In this document: one piece after another, positions 26,801 through 35,858 of the stretch
How positions within the stretch are numbered: the first letter of the stretch is position 1
How the letters are laid out: the number at the start of each line of letters is the position of its first letter
Assembly: GCA_038501625.1 (NCBI GenBank)
Contig: JAZAYU010000012.1
Location: 2,356,001-2,420,000 of the forward strand
DNA length: 64,000 bases
DNA from: Corbicula japonica
Taxonomy: Eukaryota; Mollusca; Bivalvia; Venerida; Cyrenidae
Reading direction: 5' to 3'
Translations under genes and position numbers: made by a program
Notes under the pieces: generated by a model
What the model was told of the DNA's origin: nothing
Seen by the model: only the letters and a program-made list of their open reading frames with translations
Database searches by the model: none

Positions 26801-29800
26801 GTTTATGAAATGTTTAAAACGACAAATAATAACCTAATTAATACAAATATATAAATATAATGTTATTTTAATAAATATGTTTATATGTATGTTGGGATGC
26901 ACAAATTGTTTACACATGAATATTCATAGACACAAGTAATTGTTTTATGCCGAGGAAAAGAGTTGTCTTTCCTTTATTTAATATCTCGCTTTTTATAACA
27001 TTGCATTTATAATACTTTTTAGTATTCAACAAATGTCTGACAAACTACTCTTTCAAAACAATGTGTTTTTTAAAGGCCCAATAAACTTGTCAAAACGTTT
27101 GTTTTTAATTGTGGAAATTAATTAACCACGTTGACCCTTTTCAAAAGAAAGTATAAATGACCAAATATTTATGTTCTCAAACAATCCCCAATCATTGAGA
27201 CCCGGTCCGAATTAAAACGTCTCAGTATTTTTGTATCCCACAAAATTACTAACCAATGTTTACAATCACTCGGCAAAAAGTTATCGGTTTTTTCCGTACG
27301 TTAGCCGTAAGAACGCAGAACGCGGTGACGTCATTCACATAAAAGTTGTAAACACAAAATCATGCAAACATGGAAAGAAAAAGACGAGGAAAAATAGAGA
27401 TTCTTTAAGTTTTAACTTCATTACAAGGTAAACAAAGAAAGATGTAAATGTTATACGACCCATCCCGGTAACGGCTTTTAGTGGGGAATACGTCATCAAT
27501 TTATGCACTTCTGTATAATTAGCGACCGTCGCCTGCCGAGAGTTGCCGAAAATCAGCTCGGAAAGATTCGCTGTTTGTTTTGTAAACAAGATAAACGATC
27601 CGCAAAACATGCTGCAAATCAATAAGATAATACCCTTTTCTTATTGTGAGGTTTATTTTTGTGTTATTATGCATACAGGTGAAATCTAAAATGTTTAGGT
27701 TAATAAAAAAGTATGCTGTTTGACAAGTTTATCGGGCCTTTAAACAGCACAGTCAGTTATTCTGCCCAACGTCATCAAGATGTCATTTCCGTCGTGTTTA
27801 GAACAGAATAGATTTCGAACATTTAGTTACAAATCTTATCTTTCTTTTTCAAGACACTCATGTTAATTTCTTGAATACGTTACGCAGTCCCAAAACTGCA
27901 GTAAACTGTGGTGCTATTTTCACTTGCTAGTTTCAAATTTTATTTCCTTTATTCTTTTTCTGATACATTGGTAAGTTGTGTTCCTAGGTGGCACAACCAA
28001 ACTTTCTACAGCAAATATTCTAAGTGGTTGTTCAGGTTATATTAAACAAAGATGGACCGATATACTTTGGTATTATTATATTTCGCACGGTTTGAATTTC
28101 GCGCCTGGGTAACGAATTTAAACCCGTGTGAAAACAAACTATGAAATAAATACATATATCTTAATAGTAAAATGAAATTGCGAGAATTTATGCTTGCGAG
28201 AAAATATCATTAAATTTGTGGTTTTTGCGCGAAAATGCGATACTAGCGAAATTAAATGATAACACAGAATAAAATTTAGCAAGTCAAATATTTTTTGTTT
28301 ATTTTGTTATGTTTCACTGATAAATTTTTATTATGTTATTTCAATGTCTTACCACTGCATATACAGAAGTATCTAATCTTGTAGTCGCTGCATGGAATTG
28401 GGGCGTTGTCACTGTTCAGACATACAGAGCCGCCCTCAATAGTACATAGCATTATCTCCCCTGTGCTGTATGACGCAATACCGTAGGTTGTGACGCATTC
28501 AATGCGGGTGATCTTGCCGCCAGGACAGAATGCTTGTTGTTCGGCCTTGGTCCAAAACTGTGGTCAAAAATCAGATATTCATTTTTTCTACTCTATTTTA
28601 ATATTATAATAGCGTCGTTTGTGATGTGTGGCGGCTGTAAACAAGTATCCCCGGTACATTCAATAAGTTTTTTTATTAATTACGTCTTTTGAAGGCCAAA
28701 AGAGCACGATACACGAGTCTAGTTGTGCGTGCTGGCGTAGACAATAACATGCATAACCATTACTGAACACGAACAGCCTCAATCAAACCAATCCTGCAAT
28801 ATTTTGATTTACTGTTTCAGAGATCCCTTTATCTATCAAAATGTGAAACATGTGTATCAGGAACAACCTGAGTCATGTCTAACGTTCTGTTAGAGATTCA
28901 GACGTCTTTTACCAACGTTGAGCTATCTAACCTACAGTTGCTAATACAGTTGTGTGGCTATTACTGTATGGTTGTATGAAAAACATAACATTTATTCACA
29001 TTTAATGGAAGATTAATATTAATTACCTGCATATGACTTTTATAATTAGTATCAATTTCTATAATTTTATTTAGTGTATAATTATGCATATTTCATAACA
29101 AGAACAACATAAAACATAGTCAGTTGACAGAAATGGAAAACAAATTGCATTAATTTAACATGTATAAAATCTGCATAATAATTATTATAGTAAAATTATA
29201 TCACTTTGTAGTTTGCATTTTCATCATTCCCACCACTTATAAATAACATAACAAACCTCTCTATCGCCGTCTCCAGTGTTGGGACTGTCCTTGTTCAACC
29301 ATGTTGACCAACTGCTCTGACACAAAACTTGGGCATGAGTGGACTGGAGTAAAGGCACGGCCGAAGTAGATCCAGAATCTGTATTGTAATGCAAAATATA
29401 CTTACAGGCAGACTTACTAACAGTTTTTTTTTACTTCTTAAGTGAGAACACGTTGGATTCTTGAATGTTATTCTACACGTGCGTGCTAGAATTCGAGCAT
29501 TTTTATGCATGAGCTAAAATGTTTTCTATTTGCTTATCTTTTATGCTTCCAAAAATTACAATGGCATACATGTATGTATAACGGACATGAGAACACACCG
29601 GGTTAAATCAGTTGCAACAGTCAGTGATAAACAATTATAATTTATAATCATCAGCAATATATTGCGTCTATTTCTTCTGATTAAAATTAAAGCTTGAAAA
29701 TGAATGTAAATTTACGATGCGGTGAGTGAAAAGTTGCTATAGGGAATTCGACAGCAAGATTAAGAACATGCACTTTTTTGTCATATAAAAAAATAAGGTA

Positions 29801-32171
29801 AATCCGTGAGCTGATGCTCACTAGTGATACCCCCGCTTTAAGAAATATGACTTTCAAATTGTAATTTATATTTTACTTATATATGAAGGGTATCATATTT
29901 TTCCGAGTATTTACCTATATACACTTAACCAATATTCATAAAATTTTAATTTCTTCGCGTGGAATCGGAGTACATGTACACTGTTCAACTTTAAAGCACA
30001 TTAAGAAACATCACTTTTACATCTTTTTATGGAATTGCAAAACTTACGTAAGAATCCATCTTTGAATTAGGAGACATGAATTTTCGTTTACAACGACTAT
30101 AGTATTTCACGCTACTGAAAAGTTTGTGACTTGTTTTTACCCAAATTTATTAATTGTCTGTGGAATGTTAACTGATGTAGGGAATTTTATGGTTATTTCA
30201 TAAATAGAAGTGAAAAAGGTCTATCTTATTACGTTCCAAGTTTGGAGAGAATACTCCGAATCCAGTGAGAAATTATAAAAAAAAAGTTCGGTGTAGTTAG
30301 AACATTAGTGAAGTGTATAAAATAAAAAGTTTAAAATATTAGGCTGCAGCATGTTATAGTTGCTTAGAAAACTGTGACGGAAATTGTGCATATATAAACA
30401 GGAAGTAGATGAGCAAGGACCATAAAATCGCTTTACACCATATGGGACTATAAAGGATAAAGCAATATGCAAAATATCAGGCTGCTGCATGTTACAAAAC
30501 TTTGCTTAGAAAACTGCGACGAAAAGTGCAATAATCTAAGTATTCGGTAAACATGAATAAGATGAGCTTGAAGCATCAAATCGCTTTACACGATAGGGGA
30601 ATATAGGATAAAGCAATTTGCAAAGTATCAGGCTGCTGCATGTTATAGTTGCTTAAAAACTGCGACAGAAATTTTGTTACGTACGGACTTACGGATAGAC
30701 AAGGGTAAAGCAGTATACCCCATCTTCTTCGGGTCTAGAAAAAAGGAAATTTACCTGGTTGAATGAAAGAAGTTGATGCATGTTGATATGGTGCTGCAGT
30801 ATGCACTTCGGAACCTGATAGTAAATACTATTAAACTTTAGGAAAAATATCTAGCTTCTTAAAACATAGTCGGAAGATCGAAGATCAAAGGATATCTTTA
30901 ACAAAAAAAAGGCCACAAGCAATATCATTAAAAAGTCGGTGATAATGATAGTGCCTCTAGCTGGGAGCGAACCCGCACCGTCACGGCGTCAGCGCCTAGC
31001 CCTGCAATTCCTGCGACGCAACCAATTGAGCTAACCGGGACAACCCCAATAAAGGTTGATCGGATAGCCCTGATATACGTAACAATCACTGCATGAGATC
31101 GGTAACGGGTCATTTTACTGATAACAGTACTGACTATATGTACGGGGAGACTTTTTACGGCCGCCACACTGCACAAATAGCGCTACTGTGAATTTTAAAT
31201 GATAGTGCCTCTAGCTGGGAGCGAACAAAGATTATAGCTTATTTTAATTTATTTACGTTTTTGTTGTTGGTGTGTTTGTTCTTTTTGTCCATGCTGCTAT
31301 TTACGTTTCCCTTTTTGTTTATAAGTTGAGTGCCATGAAATGAATAATTATGAATTATAAAATGAAATTCGTACATCTCTACCGAAGTGTGTAGCAATTA
31401 ATCGGTTATATTTTGTGAAAAATGAAACTTAGGTTCCTTGCCTTTCTGTTTTCTTATATAAAAACCTATGATTGGTTGCATTTTACCTCTATAAAATTCA
31501 AACGCAATATTTATTTTCTCTGAGGGCTTTGGGTGGCGAATTGCGTTTTATAATGAATTACAGGAAAATTTCAATAGATGCCGGGAAAAATTTATTATTT
31601 TACGGAACATTAAATTTGATTTAGCCTCCGGGAATGCAAAACAATGTATCATCCAAGGTTGATAAGAAACGCAACATCTTTAAAATTGAGAGAAGTCGCT
31701 TTAAAGTGGTTGAAACAAAACACAAGATTGTTTTCGTATCTATCAAAACATTTGAAATTTATGCAGCGTTGGTTATTGCGAGGACAGTTTCTTTATTTTA
31801 CGTATATCTTAATATTAAAAAAGAGCGCTTATTCCATATTTAGACGATAACATTAATAAATTGGTTCACAGAAAATAAAAATGAAATTGAACAAGAAGGC
31901 AATAACTTAATCATTTTACATCTGTGGTATTTTAGTATTAAATTAAGGTCAATATAAAACATTAGAATGATATTGCAAACAAAAATCAACACGAACTATA
32001 TATAACTTTCTTTAAGAACCTAATGAGACATTGTTTAAATCAGCATGTAACAGTCATATTGAGCTGGAGTTTAATTGTGTTTAAATTTTCATAAATTGTG
32101 TTACTGTTACCAAAATGAAGTTTACCTGTTGATCCTTCAACGAGGAAAAGAAACGTGACAAAAACACACAT
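14895..32171 (-). CDS. Modular secreted mucin-type protein with WxxW domains (at least 14 exons)
   Basis: Minus-strand exons, 5' to 3': signal 32171-32126 (MCVFVTFLFLVEGST), linker 30814-30755, WxxW first half 29378-29257, second half 28557-28353, double-Cys exon 26627-26501, Pro/Thr linker 26106-26026, WxxW 24333-24212 and 23513-23309, double-Cys 20451-20325, linker 18073-17993, single-exon WxxW 16519-16239, linker 15929-15864, VWC-like from 15463 to about 15344, Cys exon 14962-14895. Most junctions are phase 1, which permits module shuffling. The WxxW modules match the Mucin2_WxxW domain of mucins and CILP: W-x2-W, GDGD, paired Cys and an IEC motif. The linkers resemble short O-glycosylated spacers. 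Unsolved: the WxxW second half ends in phase 1 while the double-Cys exon opens in phase 0, so a small exon may be missed; the last exon's 3' continuation is not found. The third WxxW exon is frameshifted. Confidence 0.65.
15053..15137 (+). repeat. tRNA-like sequence (SINE head)
   Basis: An A-box-like tagctcatttggtagcg and a B-box-like gggttcaattccc are present, but the spacing is too long and the stems do not form a standard tRNA. It lies just left of a VWC-like exon of the minus-strand secreted gene. Confidence 0.45.
15344..15463 (-). CDS. VWC-like Cys-rich exon
   Basis: Opens AYCIPEQCPPIVKEGEVLRM and contains GCCMRYEVFC, the GCC-x-x-Y-E-x-x-C pattern of von Willebrand C modules in mucins. 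The donor is uncertain: ATGT|GTACCC at 15344 keeps phase 1 with the next exon (14962-14895, CPTICPTINRPHCEVVWTNC), but the frame stays open further. Confidence 0.5.
15614..15690 (+). repeat. tRNA-derived pseudogene or SINE head
   Basis: The acceptor stem (gcctcgg/tcgaggc) and D-arm (gctt/gagc) pair well and the B box gattcgaatcc is present. The anticodon loop aaggtaa lacks the invariant T33, and the T-stem has two mismatches. I therefore do not call a functional tRNA. Confidence 0.5.
16239..16519 (-). pseudogene. WxxW domain, single-exon third copy with a 2-bp frameshift
   Basis: The exon opens PPCVQSHWSKWINRDLPDSG and continues DGD..., GVFCTGGRISAIECQTSDG, then hits a stop (SIMG*) near 16311. 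In another frame the domain resumes as GLECLNANNFPIQCSDYK and VRYYCECA. Length 281 bp breaks the phase-1/phase-1 pattern of its neighbours; 279 bp would keep it, which points to two extra bases near 16322. Either the gene is broken here or the assembly has a small error. Confidence 0.6.
16581..17758. mobile_element. 1.2-kb non-autonomous TIR element, copy 1
   Basis: Ends gggctgtttcaaaaa and (reverse complement of right) gggctgtttcc. The interior contains several gtcacactcctgacaa-like motifs and no coding frame of note. The same family occurs truncated at 25119-25795 and complete, inverted, at 39932-41169. No target duplication is obvious here. Confidence 0.65.
18125..19984. mobile_element. 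Tandem-array element with inverted ends inserted in unit 1
   Basis: Starts agctcacctgagccg and ends actcaggtgagcgataaag + ggcc(at)n, giving short inverted termini. The centre is about five ~145-bp units (gcggtcacatttttgctccg ... ggtcactgttactaaaaat) followed by longer related units. Unit 2 has the uninterrupted site at 26160/26161. No protein is encoded; open frames here are array translation. The structure resembles mollusc pearl/HINE-type elements with a central array (inference). Confidence 0.8.
20325..20451 (-). CDS. Double-Cys module exon, downstream copy
   Basis: Same length and phase as 26501-26627, with HCCPYYG for HCCPNYG and QQVCFQ for QKVCFQ. Followed in transcription order by the Pro/Thr linker exon at 18073-17993 (VPTQHPPVVTGHPPNAVSPV...), consistent with the phase. 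Confidence 0.55.
21108..22853. other. Segment present only in duplication unit 1
   Basis: Unit 2 passes directly from the equivalent of 21107 to 22854 (at about 27945). The segment includes the MITE at 22206-22750. It has no exon that I can support. Insertion in unit 1 or deletion in unit 2 are both possible. Confidence 0.6.
22206..22750. mobile_element. MITE with ~50-bp inverted repeats
   Basis: The left arm gctttccaaaaagctagtcg continues through gtcattagcataacctttt...gacggc and is matched by the reverse complement of the right end. There is no coding capacity. Confidence 0.75.
23309..24333 (-). CDS. WxxW domain, middle copy (two exons)
   Basis: Exons 24333-24212 and 23513-23309 have the same lengths (122 and 205 bp) and phases as the upstream copy. 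Differences include K-V-E for K-A-E after FWT, and CACS for CICS at the end. The donor after the second exon is GTTAGA rather than GTAAGA, a weaker match to consensus. Confidence 0.75.
25119..25795. mobile_element. 1.2-kb TIR element, copy 2, truncated at the duplication junction
   Basis: The right terminus (ccattttttgaaacagccc) is intact; the left end is missing exactly where unit 2 begins. It retains an internal segment near its right end that copy 1 has lost. Confidence 0.7.
26501..26627 (-). CDS. Double-Cys module exon, upstream copy
   Basis: 127 bp, phase 0 to 1. Encodes ...ILRHCCPNYGLTSYVSICSQ and QWKYRKCGLPQKVCFQ. I do not recognise the fold; the adjacent CC followed by three spaced Cys suggests a small disulfide-rich module. 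The exon at 20325-20451 is its paralogue. Confidence 0.55.
27074..27739. mobile_element. TTAA-flanked MITE (piggyBac-like) in unit 2
   Basis: Inverted ends aggcccaataaacttgtcaa and aggcccgataaacttgtcaa (one mismatch), with TTAA at 27070-27073 and 27740-27743. Unit 1 has a single TTAA (20907-20910) in the same sequence context. The 666-bp interior is non-coding. TTAA duplications and size suit a piggyBac-derived MITE. Confidence 0.85.
28353..29378 (-). CDS. WxxW domain, upstream copy (two exons)
   Basis: The first half, 29378-29257, ends CQSSWSTWLNKDSPNTGDGD then RE in phase 0. The second half, 28557-28353, opens FWTKAEQQAFCPGGKITRIE and ends CSDYKIRYFCICS with G|GTAAGA. The invariant W-x2-W, GDGD and Cys positions of the Mucin2_WxxW family are present. 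It is nearly identical to the copy at 23309-24333. Confidence 0.75.
30340..30670. repeat. Short tandem array, ~140-bp period
   Basis: The motif aggctgctgcatgtta(c/t)a...gcttagaaaactgcgac recurs near 30340, 30478 and 30628, with atcgctttacac in between. It is followed by tacggacttacggatagaca and tataccccatcttcttcggg, a typical end of a central-array repeat. A related tail is at 36020-36070. Confidence 0.65.
30945..31226 (-). mobile_element. Dimeric tRNA-derived SINE, copy 1
   Basis: The minus strand carries an A-box-like tagctcaattggttgcgtcg and a B-box-like gggttcgctcccagc. The phrase gtgcctctagctgggagcga occurs at both ends (30951 and 31204), so slightly more than one ~250-bp unit is present. 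Homologous to 42120-42415; a fragment also lies near 32440-32475. Confidence 0.65.
32126..32171 (-). CDS. Signal-peptide exon of the WxxW secreted gene
   Basis: ATG at 32171-32169; MCVFVTFLFLVEGST then G|GTAAAC in phase 1, preceded by a TTTCAG acceptor. It differs by few residues from the signal exon at 11980-12025, and flanking DNA (about 31230-32280 against 11040-12090) is also alignable. Joined to the phase-1 linker exon at 30814 it gives a secreted N-terminus. Whether it belongs to this gene or to a decayed second copy of the small Cys-rich gene cannot be settled from sequence alone. Confidence 0.6.
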
Positions 32172-32566
32172 GAAACCTGAAACTGAACAAAAAACACAAA
32201 CACACGTTGTGAAACATGAAATGAAAGGGCATATACATTTTTATTAACTTGGATGAGCCTAAACGAACTTGATAACAATAGCGTTGTTTGTGACGTGTAG
32301 TGTGGAGGCCGTAAAACGTCACCTCGTACATTCAGTCAGTGATGTTATCAGTTACGCCTTTTGAAGACCGTGAAGTACGATATTTTTATTTATGAAAATA
32401 TTGAGTTAGGCTCATTTTGATAACACTTGACGGTGACGGTACGGGTTCGCTCCCAGGTAGAGACAATATCGTTTGATGGTAGTTATCTGTTTTAACATTA
32501 AATTGTTATGTACTGTCTGCAAATGAAACGCAACACTTTATTTTTTGGAATATTTTTGAAGTTTAA

Positions 32567-32972
32567 TAAATTGGCAAAGGTAGATTTGTTTTAAAGTCAA
32601 TAAGATGTCGTTAGGCCCAAGCGAGTAATTGTTGACGGTCAGCAATGCATCCGACGAGCGATTTCACGTCGAGACATCCCTCCTTAGATCATGCCCAAAA
32701 CCTCATGTCGGTGGCTGTCTGAAATCTTGGCATTATCATATTTGTCAAGAGTAAACTTGAAAACTGAAGATGGGATTTGTGTAGCAGTAAGAAATGGTTA
32801 ACAAATGGACTTGTGTTGAGGTTATTCATGCATGTCTTCATGTCAAAACGAAAATCTCGTGCGTTTGTTCGAGGTTACTGTAGGAGAGAAAGTTTCAAAA
32901 ATCAGTAGACCACTAATCTATCGACTGGTTACTTATTGATTTTCAAACACATCTACCTTTGGCAATTTATTA
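32567..32972. mobile_element. 406-bp MITE
   Basis: The left end aataaattggcaaaggtaga and the reverse complement of the right end aataaattgccaaaggtaga continue inverted for about 40 bp. No coding capacity. Confidence 0.7.
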
Positions 32973-33054
32973 ATCTTTTAAACACTTACACACCGGCTCT
33001 TTTGTTTGCCGTAGGTTGATAATTTTGAGAATAACTTGCGATAACAAAAGAATT

Positions 33055-33142
33055 CACGAGACCAGGTTGTTCCATGCACGTGGACGGGTTGTTCTCCGAA
33101 AAGAATTACCCGTCCACGTGCAAGGAACAACCTAGTCTCGTG
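33055..33142. repeat. Long near-perfect hairpin
   Basis: Arms of about 35 bp (cacgagaccaggttgttcc...cacgtggacgggt and its inverse) separated by a loop of about 17 bp. Likely a minimal foldback element. Confidence 0.75.
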
Positions 33143-34300
33143 CGTATATTTAAAACTATTAAAACAATACAAAAACGACACACAACATTTTTTACATTTT
33201 ACGCACTTAAACAAATGAAGTAAAATTTAAACACCACATCATTTTATGTTATGTTCTTTTTATAACCCAATTTAGATAACACTTACAGTACCATATATAT
33301 TGATAAAAAAAGTTCGTTTAACATGCATTTCTTTTAGTACCTTATTGTCATTATGTATAGTCAGGTTTCAGCAAGTATAAATCGTAGAATAATGTACATG
33401 TATACACATTTATGACAATATTTCAATTTATGAAAAACAAAAGCCGAGATTTTAAGCTCCTTTTCAAATATCGTTTAGTCTTATTCAAATAGCATGTATA
33501 TATTGAAGTGAATTCGATGTTGTAAAACACAATTTGTCTTTTTAAAATTTAAGCACTTGTGTATTCGCTTTATTTTCATCGCTTGACAGAGGAGGAAACT
33601 TGAAATCTGACACTTGGCTTTTTTTCTTTATATACTACTAAAAGTTTGCTAAGCGCCAATAATATTTTTGTACAAGTCATCTGGTGTATGCCAGTTTTAA
33701 GTTTTTTTGTTTTTATTTTAATTCACCTAATTAATGACTGATTTGACAAATGTTTGTTGTAATGTGTTTACGGGGTTTATTTTGAATTTGAAATGGATAT
33801 CGGGGATGTGCACAAATCAATTTTATTGCATATAATGAAGACCTTCCCTTACAACAGACGGCCCTTCAGGAATGCTGTGCAACTGAGCACATGATTTTAC
33901 AAAAGTGTGCTTTTTTTCAATAGACAAATGGAATACCAAGTAGTTATTATTATAAGTTGTAATCCTTGTCAAAGGCTTGAAAAAAGCATGTTCGTGCATA
34001 TTCTTGGGTAGTTTTGAAGTATACAGTTTAAAATTTTTAACGCCGCACATTTTAACTGAATGAAATAGTGATCGAATGAATGAGTGCGTGAATTGTTCAA
34101 TTTCCGCATCAATATGACTGAAATACTGTTGAAAGCGGGTGTTAAACCCAACAAAAAGTATGATACGTAAATAATGACGCTAACCTGTATGTATTTTGTG
34201 ACAAAAAATTTCGGCTGCTCAACTCTTCAAACAAATCTGATGCTTGGGACAAACTTTCATTCAAATCGTAGTACTTGCATGTGTCTAAGGTGTGTAAGTC

Positions 34301-34452
34301 GGATATCAACCACGTACATCGGTGTTTCTGTGTAGAAAATACCTGGCCACGAGCTTCATGAAACACCTCGAGCGCTTCGCGCTCTCGGTGTCACAAGAAG
34401 CTCGTGACCAGGAATTTCCTACACAGAAACACTTCGTACTCGGTTGATATCC
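34301..34452. repeat. 152-bp palindrome
   Basis: Starts ggatatcaaccacgtac and ends gtactcggttgatatcc, with gtttctgtgtag/ctacacagaaac and cacgagctt/aagctcgtg inside. The arms are about 70 bp, centred on gagcgcttcgcgctc. Probably a foldback/MITE. Confidence 0.8.
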
Positions 34453-34509
34453 TATACATAAAAAATATTCCAAAAAAGTGTTGCGTTTTCATTGACGGCC
34501 TTATCAGAT

Positions 34510-34805
34510 ACCATGTGACTTTTTGGATGTCGTACACACACAAAATCACTCAGGGTGGCTTAAACAAGTGACATTTTGGATGTCGTGTGCACACAAAATC
34601 ACTCGCTTCAGACAAAAATTGCCTTTGAATGTTTGAGAAAACGGCAGCAGATTTATAATGGAGAGTAAATGTCGATAAAATGTTTTTAACACGAGTACGG
34701 TGCTCTTTATCTGATCGAACTCTGTCCAGAAATTACTGAGAAATAGAAAACAACCTACCTGAAGCGAACGATTTTGTGTGTGCACGACATCCAAAGTCAC
34801 GTGGT
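34510..34805. mobile_element. 296-bp foldback/MITE with ~37-bp inverted ends
   Basis: Left accatgtgactttttggatg continues tcgtacacacacaaaatc; the right end is its inverse (gattttgtgtgtgcacgaca + tccaaagtcacgtggt). A partial direct copy of the left arm follows at 34570-34604. Confidence 0.7.
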
Positions 34806-35821
34806 ATAGCCACTTTGCATATATTATTATGACATTTTCGAATGTATTGTTGTTGGGAATTAATAAGGTCCTACCTAGGTAACACGTAGACACAGTCCTT
34901 GCATACATGCTTAACATTCTACAAGTCCTTTAATATATTTATGTTGTGTTTACTATTCACTTTTTTGGTTTAACTCGTAACATTTACAGTATTAAGTCTC
35001 GTTAATACGTGCATATTTATATATAGTTGCCGAACACAACATGCGCAAATAAATTTCTTATCTTTAAACGTGACTTGTTTTAAGGACAAGAAGTATGGTT
35101 TTTGTATCTGACTAAAAACTGGTTTGTGCTTTTTTAGATTTCAAAAGCAACTCGGTAAAAGGAAGGGAGTTCAATTTACAAACTTATAAGTGCACCACAT
35201 TATTTTTTTGTTTAAAATTTAAAACCATATGAGATAATTAGATAAGATAAATAGCTTCAATAGTAGGGATACCGCTGCTGCATAACATACCTTACCTCAA
35301 ACGCAAAATTCGCAAAGTTTAGCAAAAAAAATCTCACTTCGGGACGATTCATTTTATTTCTTGTACAGACAACGCGTGTTAACTATGAATATTAAATTAA
35401 TGTACACGTTTTACAATACTTACTAGTTTAAAGACTTAAAAACGGTTCACAATATGTTCTGTATAAATATATCTACAAGTAAACCGTCACTAACAATTTA
35501 AGTAGGCTTAATTTGAAAACCCCTTTAAAATTCTTGAAACACGTTATACTGGTATCCAGGTGCAAAAGTATAGTTCGATAAAGTCTGGCTAATTCTGATT
35601 CCAATTATGGCTGGTTACATTTCACATGGACACAGATAAAATTGCAGTGTCATACTGAAATCTTTTAGGAAAAAAAACAAGGAAAAACTGCAATCAGCGT
35701 ATTTACAAATACGATACTTTTGACAAGATTGGATACCAGTATTCAGTCTTTATCATTTAAAAAATTCATTAATTATAAGATTTTGAAAATTGTCTGTCGG
35801 TACACAATTAAGTTTAATGTA

Positions 35822-35858
<37 letters not shown>

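Larger units (their letters stand above)
25119..30312. repeat. Tandem segmental duplication, unit 2
   Basis: Begins mid-element with aacaaaacatgacatagac, matching 17151 of unit 1, and ends near cattagtgaagt, matching the end of unit 1 (cattagtaaagt at about 25107-25118). It contains a TTAA-flanked MITE (27074-27739) absent from unit 1. Confidence 0.85.

Noticed and set aside
14895..32171. Two or more independent WxxW genes instead of one
   Set aside because: Not excluded, but only one signal exon lies upstream and the phase-1 junctions chain the modules; kept as one gene at reduced confidence.
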